Part shown: positions 7,548 through 17,100 of the stretch, piece by piece
Numbering within the stretch: the first letter of the stretch is position 1
Layout: the number at the start of each line of letters is the position of its first letter
Assembly: GCA_031549885.1 (NCBI GenBank)
Contig: JAVBPD010000120.1
Span: 1 to 40,243, forward strand
Length of the DNA stretch: 40,243 nt
Direction: 5' to 3'
From: WQUF01 sp031549885
Lineage (GTDB): Bacteria > Bacillota > Clostridia > Clostridiales > Clostridiaceae
Position numbers and translations under genes: made by a program
The notes under the pieces: model-generated
What the model saw: only the letters and a program-made list of their open reading frames with translations
The model's database searches: none
Told to the model about the DNA's origin: nothing

Positions 7548-8913
7548 TAGAATATTTTAAAAACAAGCTTCCAATTTTATTTACATCACCAGCGCCAACG
7601 GTGATTACAATATCACCTTTCTTTGCTTTTCCCCATATATATTTAACTATTTCATCAAAATCTTCAATATATATAGCATCTACATTTTCGTTTTTTATCG
7701 AATCTACAAGCATTTTAGAATTAATATCTAAAGGATCTTTTTCACGTGCAGCATATATATCTGTAATTATTAGATGAAGATTTTCTAAACCATTAAAGCA
7801 AATGCAGAATTCATCGTATAAAGATTTTGTTCTAGAGTAAGTATGTGGCTGAAATACCATATAAATTTCATTTATTTTCATGTTTTTTAGTGATGAAATA
7901 ACTGCTTTTATTTCAGTTGGGTGATGAGCGTAGTCATCTATTACTTTTATATTATTAACCTCTCCTAGTAAATAAAATCTTCTGTGAGGGGATTTAAATT
8001 GCCTAAGGCCTTGGACAATGCTTAACTTATCTATATTAAAGAAAATACAAGCAGCTATTGAGGCAAGTGCATTTAAAATATTGTGCATTCCAGCAACGCT
8101 TAAGGAAACATTAATATAAAACTCATCTTTATAAATTACATCAAAATTAGGGTATCCTAATTCGCCAAATTTTATATTTTGTGCATGAACATCTCCATAT
8201 TTTAATCCAAATGTTATCATGTTTCCTGAAAAATTATCTATAATACCTTTAGTATTAGGATGTTCAGCATTTATTACAATACCTCCATCTTTTGGGACTA
8301 AAGAAACAAAATCCTCAAAGCTCTTAATTACTTGATTTAGATCCTTAAAGTAATCAAGATGATCAGCTTCTATGTTTGTTATGATGGCTAAATAGGGATG
8401 AAACTTTAAAAAAGAATCTTTATACTCACAGGATTCTACAATAAAATATTCACCATTGCCAATTTTAATATTCCCATCTATTAAGTCTAATTCTCCTCCT
8501 ATTGTTATAGTTGGATCTTTTTTATCCATTAAAAAAATAGATGATATCATAGAAGTTGTAGTAGTTTTGCCATGGGTACCAGAAATACAAATATTATATT
8601 TATAATCTTCCATAATCATACCTAAAAATTCAGATCTTTCTAAAACTTCAACACCTAACTCTTTTGCTTTTACAAGCTCAACATTGTCAGGTGAAATAGC
8701 AGCTGTATAAACAACTAAATCAGGCTTTTCTAAATTAGAAGCATCATGACCAATATGGATTGTAGCACCGTTCTTAATTAATTTTTCAGTAAGAGAATTA
8801 TTATTTCTATCTGAACCTAGTACTTTTATGCCCTTTTCAATCATTATTTCTGCAAGGCCACTCATGCTGCTTCCACCAATTCCTATAAAATAAATACTAT
8901 TATATTTTTTCAT
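7537..8913 (-). CDS. murC: UDP-N-acetylmuramate--L-alanine ligase
   Basis: 458 residues, the normal MurC length. It joins L-alanine to UDP-N-acetylmuramic acid with ATP, the first amino-acid step of peptidoglycan precursor synthesis in the cytoplasm. The N-terminal UDP-binding Rossmann domain begins YFIGIGGSSMSGLAEIM. The ATP-binding loop is SGTHGKTTTT (111-120) and the central domain contains IITNIEADHLDYF. The C-terminal Mur-ligase domain has DDYAHHPTEIKAVI. The start ATG has a GAGGTG site 5 bases upstream. It stands alone on the minus strand, divergent from spoVG, an arrangement known in clostridia, although the purR gene often found between them is not present. Confidence 0.97.
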   Translation of the reverse strand: MKKYNSIYFIGIGGSSMSGLAEIMIEKGIKVLGSDRNNNSLTEKLIKNGATIHIGHDASNLEKPDLVVYTAAISPDNVELVKAKELGVEVLERSEFLGMIMEDYKYNICISGTHGKTTTTSMISSIFLMDKKDPTITIGGELDLIDGNIKIGNGEYFIVESCEYKDSFLKFHPYLAIITNIEADHLDYFKDLNQVIKSFEDFVSLVPKDGGIVINAEHPNTKGIIDNFSGNMITFGLKYGDVHAQNIKFGELGYPNFDVIYKDEFYINVSLSVAGMHNILNALASIAACIFFNIDKLSIVQGLRQFKSPHRRFYLLGEVNNIKVIDDYAHHPTEIKAVISSLKNMKINEIYMVFQPHTYSRTKSLYDEFCICFNGLENLHLIITDIYAAREKDPLDINSKMLVDSIKNENVDAIYIEDFDEIVKYIWGKAKKGDIVITVGAGDVNKIGSLFLKYSIDK

Positions 8914-9590
8914 TTATACACCTCAAAATTATTAATATTAAATAATAGTATGAATATCTATATTTATAATAATAAACTATTACACTAAAACTTTATTATT
9001 ATTATTATACACAAAAAATCAAAATAATATAAAAAAATATTAAATTTCTATTAAATTTCTATTTGTGGCCACATTTGTTGATATAAAACTATAGAAACTT
9101 TTTTAGCAATAGTGTATTATTTGTGTATATTCACACAAACTATAAAAAATGTTAAATGATCATTTTATTTGTACTTATGACTATATATTGAAATATGATT
9201 TCAAATTATCGTAATGTAACTTTTATTAATCTATTTATTAAAAAAGAAATAAGTTAACACTTATCGAGAAAAAAAATATGTATTTTATGAAATAATTTAC
9301 AAAAAAATTAACTCAATGAAGTAAAATAAAAAATAGATTATAACATTTATTTATACGAATTCATAAAGAGGAGGTTTTTTGCAAAATTATAAAAACATAA
9401 GTAAGTGTTCTATGAGCTTACATTTTGAAATCAATTAACGGAAGAATAAATAGATAATATACACTTATTTACTAACTAATACTTATGATTATTTTAATAG
9501 GTGAATGATAATTAATATAAAGTTTAGAAAATTTATTATTTTATAAGATAGCAATTTATAGTTAATTATATAATAATAGGAGATGATTTT
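8914..9590. other. 677-bp AT-rich gap between murC and spoVG
   Basis: No convincing long gene on either strand. Visible elements are a tandem repeat of TTAAATTTCTA near 9045, the palindrome TGTGGCCACA (9064-9073), the dyad TTTGTGTATATTCACACAAA (9120-9139), the dyad ATAAGTTAACACTTAT (9249-9264), and several copies of ACTTAT/ATAAGT (9174, 9259, 9396, 9463, 9483). A GAGGAGG ribosome-like site at 9369-9375 precedes a 19-codon TTG-started frame (9379-9438) with only four bases between; whether this is translated is unclear. The divergent murC and spoVG promoters must lie here. In Bacillus spoVG is read by sigma-H, but I could not identify a convincing sigma-H site. Confidence 0.5.
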
Positions 9591-9872
9591 ATGCAAATAT
9601 CCGATATCAAAATTAGAAGAATTTCAAATAATGGAAAGATGAAAGCTGTAGTTTCAGTTGCATTTGATGGAAAGTTTGTAGTTCATGACATTAAGATTAT
9701 TGAAGGTCAGAATGGCTTATTTATTGCTATGCCTAGTAGAAAAACTCCAGATGGAGAATTTAAAGATATTGCACATCCTATAAATACAGAAACAAGAGAG
9801 GAATTACAAAAAGCAATATTAGAAGCTTATATAAAGCAGAAAGAACTTATGGATAAAGAAACAAAGGAGTAA
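9591..9872 (+). CDS. spoVG: Septation/regulatory protein SpoVG
   Basis: 93 residues, full length for SpoVG. It begins MQISDIKIRRI and contains KMKAVVSVAFDGKFVVHDIKIIEG and FIAMPSRKTPDGEFKDIAHPI, the strongly conserved core. Known SpoVG proteins bind nucleic acids and affect sporulation septation, capsule and virulence genes; here it probably acts as an RNA/DNA-binding regulator in early sporulation. It has a GGAG ribosome site (about 9581). It is the first plus-strand gene of the conserved block and is closed by its own terminator, so glmU is mainly separately expressed. Confidence 0.97.
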   Translation: MQISDIKIRRISNNGKMKAVVSVAFDGKFVVHDIKIIEGQNGLFIAMPSRKTPDGEFKDIAHPINTETREELQKAILEAYIKQKELMDKETKE

Positions 9873-9892
9873 TTTACTCCTTTTTATTTTTT
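9863..9892 (+). terminator. Intrinsic terminator of spoVG
   Basis: AAAGGAGT (9863-9870) pairs with ACTCCTTT (9876-9883) and runs into a T-rich tail. The spoVG stop codon lies at the loop edge. Confidence 0.85.
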
Positions 9893-9921
9893 ATGATAAT
9901 ATATTAATAATTAAATTTAAA

Positions 9922-9949
9922 TTGTTTGATTTAATATATAAAATATAAT
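9922..9949 (+). promoter_or_regulatory. Possible promoter of glmU
   Basis: TTGTTT (9922-9927), a 16-base spacer and a perfect TATAAT (9944-9949) lie about 80 bases before glmU and after the spoVG terminator. The -35 is weak and the region is very AT-rich. Confidence 0.35.
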
Positions 9950-10030
9950 AAAATTGATTTGATAAAGCTTTAAATATAAGGCTTTATATGCATGTGAAAT
10001 TTATTTAAAATATTGCAAGAGGTAGAATTG

Positions 10031-11284
10031 ATGAAAAAAAAAGTAATAGTTTTGAATTTTGAACATGAATTTATGTCTAAAAAAGCATTTGGAGAAGAAA
10101 TTATTTATTATTTTTTTGATTTTATTTATAATAATAATATTGATGAAATAAGCTTCCCTAAATCAAGTGAAGAATTTTTTAAACATTTAACTATAAAGAA
10201 CGAATTTAATATTACATTTCATGAAGACGATTTAAGCAAAGAAGTTTTTTTTAATAATTTAAAGGATGATATTAGAGATTATCATGGTATAATGTTAATA
10301 AATAACGCATATCCTACTTTAGATTATATATTTAATTTTTATGAAAAATTAAAGAACTTTTGTGAAGATGGAATTAATTATGCAATTTCAGATAAAAGCG
10401 AATCTAATTTTTCAGATATTGATAATAATATTAGCTATAAAATAGCAGCATTAAATTGTAATTGTTGTGAAGAAATTTTAAATATAAGTTATGAAAATTA
10501 TAGGGAAAAAATCAAAAAAATAAATAACTTTAATAGTATATTTTTAGACATTTTTAATATCAAAAAACTTAGTATTAATAATATATTTGATTTAAATTCA
10601 AATTTTAATTATATTAGCACTCTAAATGAAATTAAATTTATCATAAATAAAAAACATATCGATAATGGTGTAATAATAATGGATCCAAATAACACATTTA
10701 TAGATTATAATGTAAAAATAGGATATGGTACCATTGTTTATCCAGGATGTATTTTGGAAAAAAATACTGAAATAGGTAAAAATTGCACTATATTTCCAAG
10801 TTCAAAAATCATAAATTCAAATATAGGTGATAATGCTTTAATACAATATTCTACAATAATTGAAAGTAAAATAGAAGATGATACTGTTATAGGACCATAT
10901 GCTTATATCAGACCTGAAACTGTATTAGGAAAACATTCAAAGGTTGGAGCTTTTGTAGAAGTAAAGAAATCAAATATAGGAAATAATACTAAAATTCCTC
11001 ATTTAAGTTATGTCGGAGATGCAGTAATAGGAGAATCGTGCAATATTGGTTGTGGAAGTATTTTTGCAAATTATGATGGAAATAATAAACATAAAACCAT
11101 AGTGGGCAATAATGTATTTATTGGTAGCAATTCAAATTTAGTAGCACCAGTTTTAATCCATGATAATGCATTTACAGCTGCAGGTTCAACTATTACAAAC
11201 GAAGTACCTGAAAATTCATTAGCCATTGCAAGAGCAAGACAAGTTAATATTAAAGACTGGGTTATAAAAAACAAAAATAAATAG
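10031..11284 (+). CDS. glmU: GlmU-type glucosamine-1-phosphate acetyltransferase with degenerate uridylyltransferase half
   Basis: 417 residues from the ATG at 10031, which has an AGAGGT site seven bases upstream. The C-terminal part (from about 195) is clearly GlmU: the linker KKHIDNGVIIMDPNNTFID, hexapeptide repeats of the left-handed beta helix, and the acetyl-transfer site. Aligned by eye to E. coli it keeps R294, K312, H324, Y327, N339, the NYDG at 347-350 and K353. The N-terminal about 190 residues should be the GlcNAc-1-P uridylyltransferase, but the LAAGxGTRM nucleotide loop, the GDxP metal site and other motifs are absent. The region is shorter, very rich in Asn/Ile/Phe, and only roughly follows the fold. 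It should acetylate GlcN-1-P but probably cannot make UDP-GlcNAc. It sits in the normal glmU position. Confidence 0.9.
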   Translation: MKKKVIVLNFEHEFMSKKAFGEEIIYYFFDFIYNNNIDEISFPKSSEEFFKHLTIKNEFNITFHEDDLSKEVFFNNLKDDIRDYHGIMLINNAYPTLDYIFNFYEKLKNFCEDGINYAISDKSESNFSDIDNNISYKIAALNCNCCEEILNISYENYREKIKKINNFNSIFLDIFNIKKLSINNIFDLNSNFNYISTLNEIKFIINKKHIDNGVIIMDPNNTFIDYNVKIGYGTIVYPGCILEKNTEIGKNCTIFPSSKIINSNIGDNALIQYSTIIESKIEDDTVIGPYAYIRPETVLGKHSKVGAFVEVKKSNIGNNTKIPHLSYVGDAVIGESCNIGCGSIFANYDGNNKHKTIVGNNVFIGSNSNLVAPVLIHDNAFTAAGSTITNEVPENSLAIARARQVNIKDWVIKNKNK

Positions 11285-11353
11285 TGTGTGGATGTTACTT
11301 ATGAGAGAAAATATATAAAACAAGCAGATAAAATTAGTATTGGTGGTGTATAT

Positions 11354-12040
11354 ATGTCAAATAAGGAAATAAAAATATTAATCGTGGATGATGATGAAAG
11401 CATAGCAGAAGTTATAAAAGTATATTTAGAAAGCAGTGGATATAAAACAGAATTATGCCATGATGGGAAAGTTGCTCAAGATCATTTTCACATATATAAT
11501 CCAGATTTGGTATTATTGGATATTATGTTGCCCATTATTGATGGAGTGGATTTACTTAAATGGATAAGAAAGACTAGTCAAATTCCAGTTATAATGCTTA
11601 CTGCAAAGGGAAATACTTTTGATAAAGTGTTAGCTCTAGAGATAGGAGCTGATGATTATTTGGTAAAGCCATTTGAGCCTAAAGAACTCTTGGCTAGAAT
11701 TAAAGCAGTTTTGAGGAGATATGTTTCAGATAATTCTGATAAAGAGATATTGAGATTTAGCAATCTGACTATCGATTATAGTTCCTATATTGTGACATAT
11801 GATGATAAAATATATAAGTTGCCACCTAAAGAATTTGAATTGTTGTATTTTTTAGCAAATAACAAAAATAAAGTATACACAAGAGATGATCTTCTTTCTG
11901 AAGTTTGGGGTTATGATTATCCTGGAGATTCTAGGACTGTAGATGTTCATGTTAAAAGGCTTAGAGAAAAATTCCAAGGAGCTAATGAATGGCAACTTGA
12001 AACAGTTTGGGGTGTAGGCTATAAATTTGAGGTGAAATGA
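11354..12040 (+). CDS. OmpR/PhoB-family response regulator
   Basis: About 228 residues. I choose ATG 11354, after GGTGGTG (11342-11348), rather than the earlier in-frame codons from 11288, which lack a ribosome site and add 22 non-conserved residues. The receiver domain has the acidic pocket VDDDE, the phosphate-accepting Asp in LVLLDIMLP (D56), the conserved Thr in VIMLTAKG and the Lys in YLVKPF. The C-terminal winged helix contains LTIDYSSYIVTYDDKIYKL, EFELLYFLANN and DSRTVDVHVKRLREK, so it binds DNA. It overlaps the sensor kinase gene by four bases. Clostridium acetobutylicum carries a two-component pair in this chromosomal position too; the signal is unknown. Confidence 0.95.
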   Translation: MSNKEIKILIVDDDESIAEVIKVYLESSGYKTELCHDGKVAQDHFHIYNPDLVLLDIMLPIIDGVDLLKWIRKTSQIPVIMLTAKGNTFDKVLALEIGADDYLVKPFEPKELLARIKAVLRRYVSDNSDKEILRFSNLTIDYSSYIVTYDDKIYKLPPKEFELLYFLANNKNKVYTRDDLLSEVWGYDYPGDSRTVDVHVKRLREKFQGANEWQLETVWGVGYKFEVK

Positions 12041-13446
12041 TGAGGAAAACTGTTTTTACTAAATTGTTAGTAATAAACATGTCATTGATTATTTTTATAT
12101 ATGTGATGCTTGGCATTTCTATTTCACTTTTATACAAAGCATATATTTATAATAAGATAAAAAATGATGATAAGGCTTATTCCCAGCTATTATACAAGAT
12201 ATTTTTTCTAAATAATAATAATTTGAAACTAGAAGATATATCAGATAAATTAAATTTAGATATTATTATATTTGATGATAAAGGTTCTACAAATTTGGAT
12301 ATGATGAAATATTCATCATATCCAAAAAGTATTGAGCCTAATTTATATTTAAAAGATGGATACATGGATAAATTAAAGCAAAATAATTTATTAGAATTAA
12401 AAGGTGAATACTTTGATGGTACCAAAGGGAATGTATATTCTGTATTTGTACCAATAATTGAAAATAATAAATTAAATTTAATAGTAAATATAAATAACCC
12501 TCTTTCTGAAATTAATAAAATACTTTGGAATACATATCTACTAATCATGATACTTGGTGTTACTATGCTCATATTATCCTCTTTGTTATTATTGATATTT
12601 TCTAAAAAAGCAATAGTAAATCCACTTAAGAAATTTAATGATGTTCTTTATAAGATTTCAACAGGAGAAGTAAATAAAAGAGTAGATTTTAAAAGCAATG
12701 ATGAATTTGGAGTACTTGCAAATTCACTTAATAAAATGGCAGATTCTATTGAAAACGCTGAGAGACATAGGCAGGAGTTCATATCAAATGTTTCTCATGA
12801 ATTAAGATCTCCCATTACATCAATAAATGGGTTTATATCAGGTATACTAGATGGGATTATTCCAGAGGACAAAATTAGGCATTATTTAAGCTTAGTCAAC
12901 AATGAAATTAAGAGACTTATGAGGCTTGTTAATGATTTATTAAACTTATCTTATATAGATAGTCAATCATCAGATTCAGATTTAGAACTTGAAAAAATAG
13001 ATATTGTAGATTTAATAAAGATATCTATCGAAAGTTTTATACCAAATATGAAACAAAAAAATTTGCTTATTGACTTGCAGTTTGAAGAAAGCAAGTTGAT
13101 GGTTTTAACTAACAAAGATAGAATGATTCAAGTTTTAACAAATTTAGTGGATAATGCAGTAAAATATTCAAAAGCAGAGGGCAGGCTTTCTATTTTAGTA
13201 ATGACAAAGGGAAATAAAGTTTTAGTATCGATATATAACGAAGGTAGTCAAATACCTGAACAGTCTTTAAATAGATTATGGGAAAGATTTTATAGAGTAG
13301 ATAAATCTAGAACCTCAAAAGAAAGCACAGGTCTTGGCCTTTCTATTGTAAGAGCGATTATTGGAAGATTAAAAGAAGACATTTGGGTAGAGAATGTTGG
13401 AAACTCTGGAGTGGAATTCACATTTACTATTCAAAGGGCTACCTAA
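12037..13446 (+). CDS. Membrane sensor histidine kinase
   Basis: 469 residues. Transmembrane helix 1 lies at about 9-31, an extracytoplasmic sensor region of about 130 residues follows, helix 2 is at about 165-188, and a HAMP linker includes NPLKKFNDVLYKISTGEVNKRVDF. The dimerisation/phosphotransfer domain has the H-box NVSHELRSPITS with phosphorylated His254. The ATP-binding domain shows the N-box NLVDNAVKYS, an F-box (WERFYRVDKSR) and the G-box STGLGLSIV. It phosphorylates the overlapping response regulator gene's product. The sensor region is short and rich in Asn/Lys/Leu and gives no clue to the ligand. A GAGGTG site lies inside the end of the regulator gene. The gene starts with two adjacent ATG codons. 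Confidence 0.95.
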   Translation: MMRKTVFTKLLVINMSLIIFIYVMLGISISLLYKAYIYNKIKNDDKAYSQLLYKIFFLNNNNLKLEDISDKLNLDIIIFDDKGSTNLDMMKYSSYPKSIEPNLYLKDGYMDKLKQNNLLELKGEYFDGTKGNVYSVFVPIIENNKLNLIVNINNPLSEINKILWNTYLLIMILGVTMLILSSLLLLIFSKKAIVNPLKKFNDVLYKISTGEVNKRVDFKSNDEFGVLANSLNKMADSIENAERHRQEFISNVSHELRSPITSINGFISGILDGIIPEDKIRHYLSLVNNEIKRLMRLVNDLLNLSYIDSQSSDSDLELEKIDIVDLIKISIESFIPNMKQKNLLIDLQFEESKLMVLTNKDRMIQVLTNLVDNAVKYSKAEGRLSILVMTKGNKVLVSIYNEGSQIPEQSLNRLWERFYRVDKSRTSKESTGLGLSIVRAIIGRLKEDIWVENVGNSGVEFTFTIQRAT

Positions 13447-13469
13447 AGGTTAATTATAAATTATAAAAA

Positions 13470-13507
13470 ATCTTTTAAAATAGCATTTTAAAAGATGGAT
13501 TTTTTAT
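13470..13507 (+). terminator. Intrinsic terminator of the two-component operon
   Basis: ATCTTTTAAAAT (13470-13481) and ATTTTAAAAGAT (13485-13496) form a perfect 12-bp stem with loop AGC, followed by GGATTTTTTA. Confidence 0.85.
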
Positions 13508-13541
13508 GTGTTTTTATAAATGTTTATATAAGGAGTAGAAT

Positions 13542-14102
13542 ATGTATTTAATAATAGGTCTTGGAAATTCAGGGAAGGAATATGATAATACTAGGCATAA
13601 TGTGGGATTTTTAACTATCGATCATTATGCTAATTTAAAAGGCATTTCCATGAAAAATAAGAAATTTAATGGATTGTATGGCGAAGGGAGAATAAACGAT
13701 GAAAAAATAATTCTATTAAAACCATTGACATTTATGAACTTATCTGGAGAATCAATTGTAAAATTTGTGGATTATTTTAACATAGATTTAGAAAAAATTT
13801 TAATCATATATGATGATGTTAGTTTGCCATTAGGCAGCATAAGGATTAGAAAAAAAGGTACAGCAGGTGGCCATAATGGAATTAAAAATATTATATTAAA
13901 TTTAGCAACATTTGAATTTCCCAGACTTAAATTAGGTGTTGGTGAGGGAAGTCATGGTTTAATTTCTCATGTTTTAGGAAAATTTAACAAAGATGAATTT
14001 GAAATTATAAGAAAATCCATTGAAATATCTTGCGAAGTAATTGATTGTTTTATAAAAGAAGGAATTGATTATGCTATGAATAGGTTTAATGGTACAAATT
14101 AA
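13542..14102 (+). CDS. pth: Peptidyl-tRNA hydrolase
   Basis: 186 residues, normal bacterial Pth length. It frees tRNA from prematurely released peptidyl-tRNA. The N-terminus carries GLGNSGKEYDNTRHNVGF with the catalytic His of the NTRHNVGF motif. PLTFMNLSGESI and IIYDDVSLPLGSIRIRKKGTAGGHNGIKNI supply the substrate-binding Asn, the catalytic Asp and the GGHNG loop. An AAGGAGTAG ribosome site precedes the ATG by about six bases. It starts just after the two-component terminator and mfd follows 18 bp downstream, so pth and mfd are cotranscribed, the standard Bacillus/Clostridium arrangement. Confidence 0.97.
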   Translation: MYLIIGLGNSGKEYDNTRHNVGFLTIDHYANLKGISMKNKKFNGLYGEGRINDEKIILLKPLTFMNLSGESIVKFVDYFNIDLEKILIIYDDVSLPLGSIRIRKKGTAGGHNGIKNIILNLATFEFPRLKLGVGEGSHGLISHVLGKFNKDEFEIIRKSIEISCEVIDCFIKEGIDYAMNRFNGTN

Positions 14103-14120
14103 ATTGGGACTGGTGATGTT

Positions 14121-17100
14121 ATGAGACTTGATGGTTTTACGAAACCTATGGAAAATAGTGCTGAATATGCTGAAATAAAAAGTAGTATTAATAAGAGAAA
14201 ATTTCCAATAGGAATTTTTGGAATATCCGAATCTTCAAGAGCATATTTTATATACTCAATTTTTAAAAATAATGAAAAAACGATTTTAATACTTACTCAA
14301 AGCGATTTAGAAGCAAGAAATTTATATGAGGATTTGAGTTTTTTTACTCCCTCTGTATACTATCTTCCAACTAGAGAAGTTGTTTTTTACAATATTGATA
14401 GTATATCTGGAGATGTAAGATGGCAAAGATTAAAAGTATTTGAAAAAATGCTTTCAAAAGAAAAGAAGATCATAGTAACTTGCATTGAAACTTTATTAAA
14501 TAAGCTTATTCCACATAAATTATATGAAGATTATAAATTTACTATAAAAGTTTCAGATAAACTTGATATTAAGGTTTTAACAAAAAGATTAATTGAGTGT
14601 GGTTATAAAAGATGTGAGATAAGTGAAAGCAAGGGGTATTTTTCTGTAAGAGGAGGAATAATAGACATATTTTGTCCTACAGAATCTCTTCCTTATAGAA
14701 TTGAATTATTTGATGATGAAGTTGATTCCATTAGAACATTTAATGTTGAAACTCAACGCAGTATTGATAAAGTTAAATTTGCTAATATTTTTCCAGCTAA
14801 AGAATTAATAATTACTGATGAAATTATGAACTTTGGTTATAGCAATATAGAAAAGGATTTTATAAATTTTATTTCATCAAATATTGAGCAAGGCATAAAG
14901 GATAAAATAACTTCAAATATAAATCATAATTTAGAAAATTTAAAAGAGAATTTTTATTTTGAAAACATAGACTCCTATATAAATTACTTTTACAAAGACT
15001 CCTATAGTTTTTTAGATTACATTGGAGAATCATTTGTATTTTTAGATGATCCTGAAAGATGTAAAGGTAAGCTAGATAGCGTTTTCATAGAATTCGAAGA
15101 GACATTTAAAATGCTTCTTCAAAGAGGAGATGTGCTTCCTGACCAAGGTAATCTTTTAAATAACAAAGAAGAGCTTTTAAACAGGCTAAATAATGAAAAC
15201 ATATTTACTTTAGATGCTTTAACAAAAACATATAGATTTATCACACCTAAATATATAGTGAACTTTAATGAAATAACCCTTCATGAATATCATGGACAAC
15301 TTGAACTTCTCATAGAAGATATAAGAGATAAAATATCAAGGGGACTTTCTGTGGTAATTCTTTCTGGAACAAGGACTAGAGGTGAAAGATTAGTAAATAC
15401 TTTAAGGGAATATGGATTAAACTCAAGATATAGTGATTCTCTGGATTATTTAGATAATAAAGATTTAGTTATAACCTTTGGAAGTCAGTTAAGAGGATAT
15501 GAATTTCCAAATTTAAATATTTGTTTAGTATCAGATAAAGAAGTTTTTGGTGAAGCAAAGAGAAAGCTTACAAAACCTAAATCCTCTGGAAAAGGTGTAA
15601 GCAAAATAAAAAGCTTTACAGAGCTTAAATCAGGAGATTATATTGTTCATGTGAATCATGGAATAGGCATATATAAGGGTATTATTCAACTTGCTGTGGA
15701 TAAAGTCACTAAAGATTTTATACTTATTCAATATGAAAAAGAGGATAAATTATATGTACCAGTTGAACAGCTGGACATGGTTCAAAAATATATAGGCTCT
15801 GAAGGGATAACTCCAAAAATAAATAAGCTTGGAACTCAAGATTGGATAAAAGCTAAAAGAAAGGTAAAAAAGCAAGTTGATGAAATAGCACATGACTTAA
15901 TAAAGTTATATGCAGAGAGGAGCACTATAAAAGGGTTTAGTTTTTCAAAAGACACCGTATGGCAAAAACAATTTGAGGATGAATTTGCCTATGAGGAAAC
16001 TCAAGATCAACTTCTTGCAATTGAAGATATAAAAAAAGACATGGAATCAGATAAAGTGATGGATAGGCTTTTGTGTGGTGATGTAGGATATGGTAAAACA
16101 GAAGTTGTACTTAGGGCTGCGTTTAAAGCAGTTATGGATGGAAAACAAGTGGCAATTTTGGTACCTACAACTATTTTAGCACAACAGCATTATAATAATA
16201 TTATAAAAAGATTTTCTGATTTCCCAATAACCGTTGATATGCTTTCAAGGTTTAGATCAAAGGTTCAGCAAAAGCAAACCTTATTAAATCTTAAAAGTGG
16301 AAATTTAGATATTTTAGTTGGGACCCATAGACTTATACAAAAGGATATTGAATTTAAAAGCCTAGGGTTATTAATTGTTGATGAAGAGCAAAGATTTGGT
16401 GTTACGCATAAAGAAAAATTAAAAGAATTTAAGAAAAATGTTGATGTTATAACACTTAGTGCAACTCCTATACCTAGAACGCTGCATATGTCTCTTGTGG
16501 GAGTGCGTGATATAAGTGTCATTGAAACACCTCCAGAAGAAAGATATCCAATTCAGACATACGTTGTAGAGTATAACGATCAATTAATTAGGGATGCTAT
16601 GCTTAAAGAGGTTTCAAGAGGTGGGCAAGTTTATTTTGTACACAATAGAGTTGAAAATATATTGGAGATGAAAGATTATATTTCGAAACTTGTGCCAGAA
16701 TTAAGAATTGTTGTAGCGCATGGACAAATGAATGAAAGGGATCTTGAAGATGTAATATTAAAATTTACAACAAATGAATATGATGTGCTTTTAACTACTA
16801 CAATTATTGAAACTGGAATGGATATACAAAATGTAAATACAATAATAATGAATGATGCTGATAAACTTGGACTTTCTCAACTTTACCAATTAAGAGGAAG
16901 AGTGGGAAGAACTAATAAAATAGCATATTGTTATCTTACCTATAGAAAAGAAAAAATCCTTACTGAAGTTGCAGAAAAGAGATTAAAAGCTATAAAAGAT
17001 TATACTGAGCTTGGTTCTGGATTTAAAATAGCATTAAAAGATTTAGAAATAAGAGGAGCTGGAAATATAATGGGATCAGCTCAACATGGACATATGGCTT

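Noticed and set aside
8980..9012. ATT trinucleotide run as a possible replication origin or CRISPR-like repeat
   Set aside because: No DnaA boxes, no regular spacers, simple low-complexity AT sequence. No CRISPR array was seen anywhere in the window.
11288..11353. Extended start of the response regulator
   Set aside because: Adds 22 residues without conservation; the ATG at 11354 has a good ribosome site.
12177..12572. Minus-strand 131-codon frame
   Set aside because: Opposes the sensor kinase, whose domain order is complete; no ribosome site or family match.
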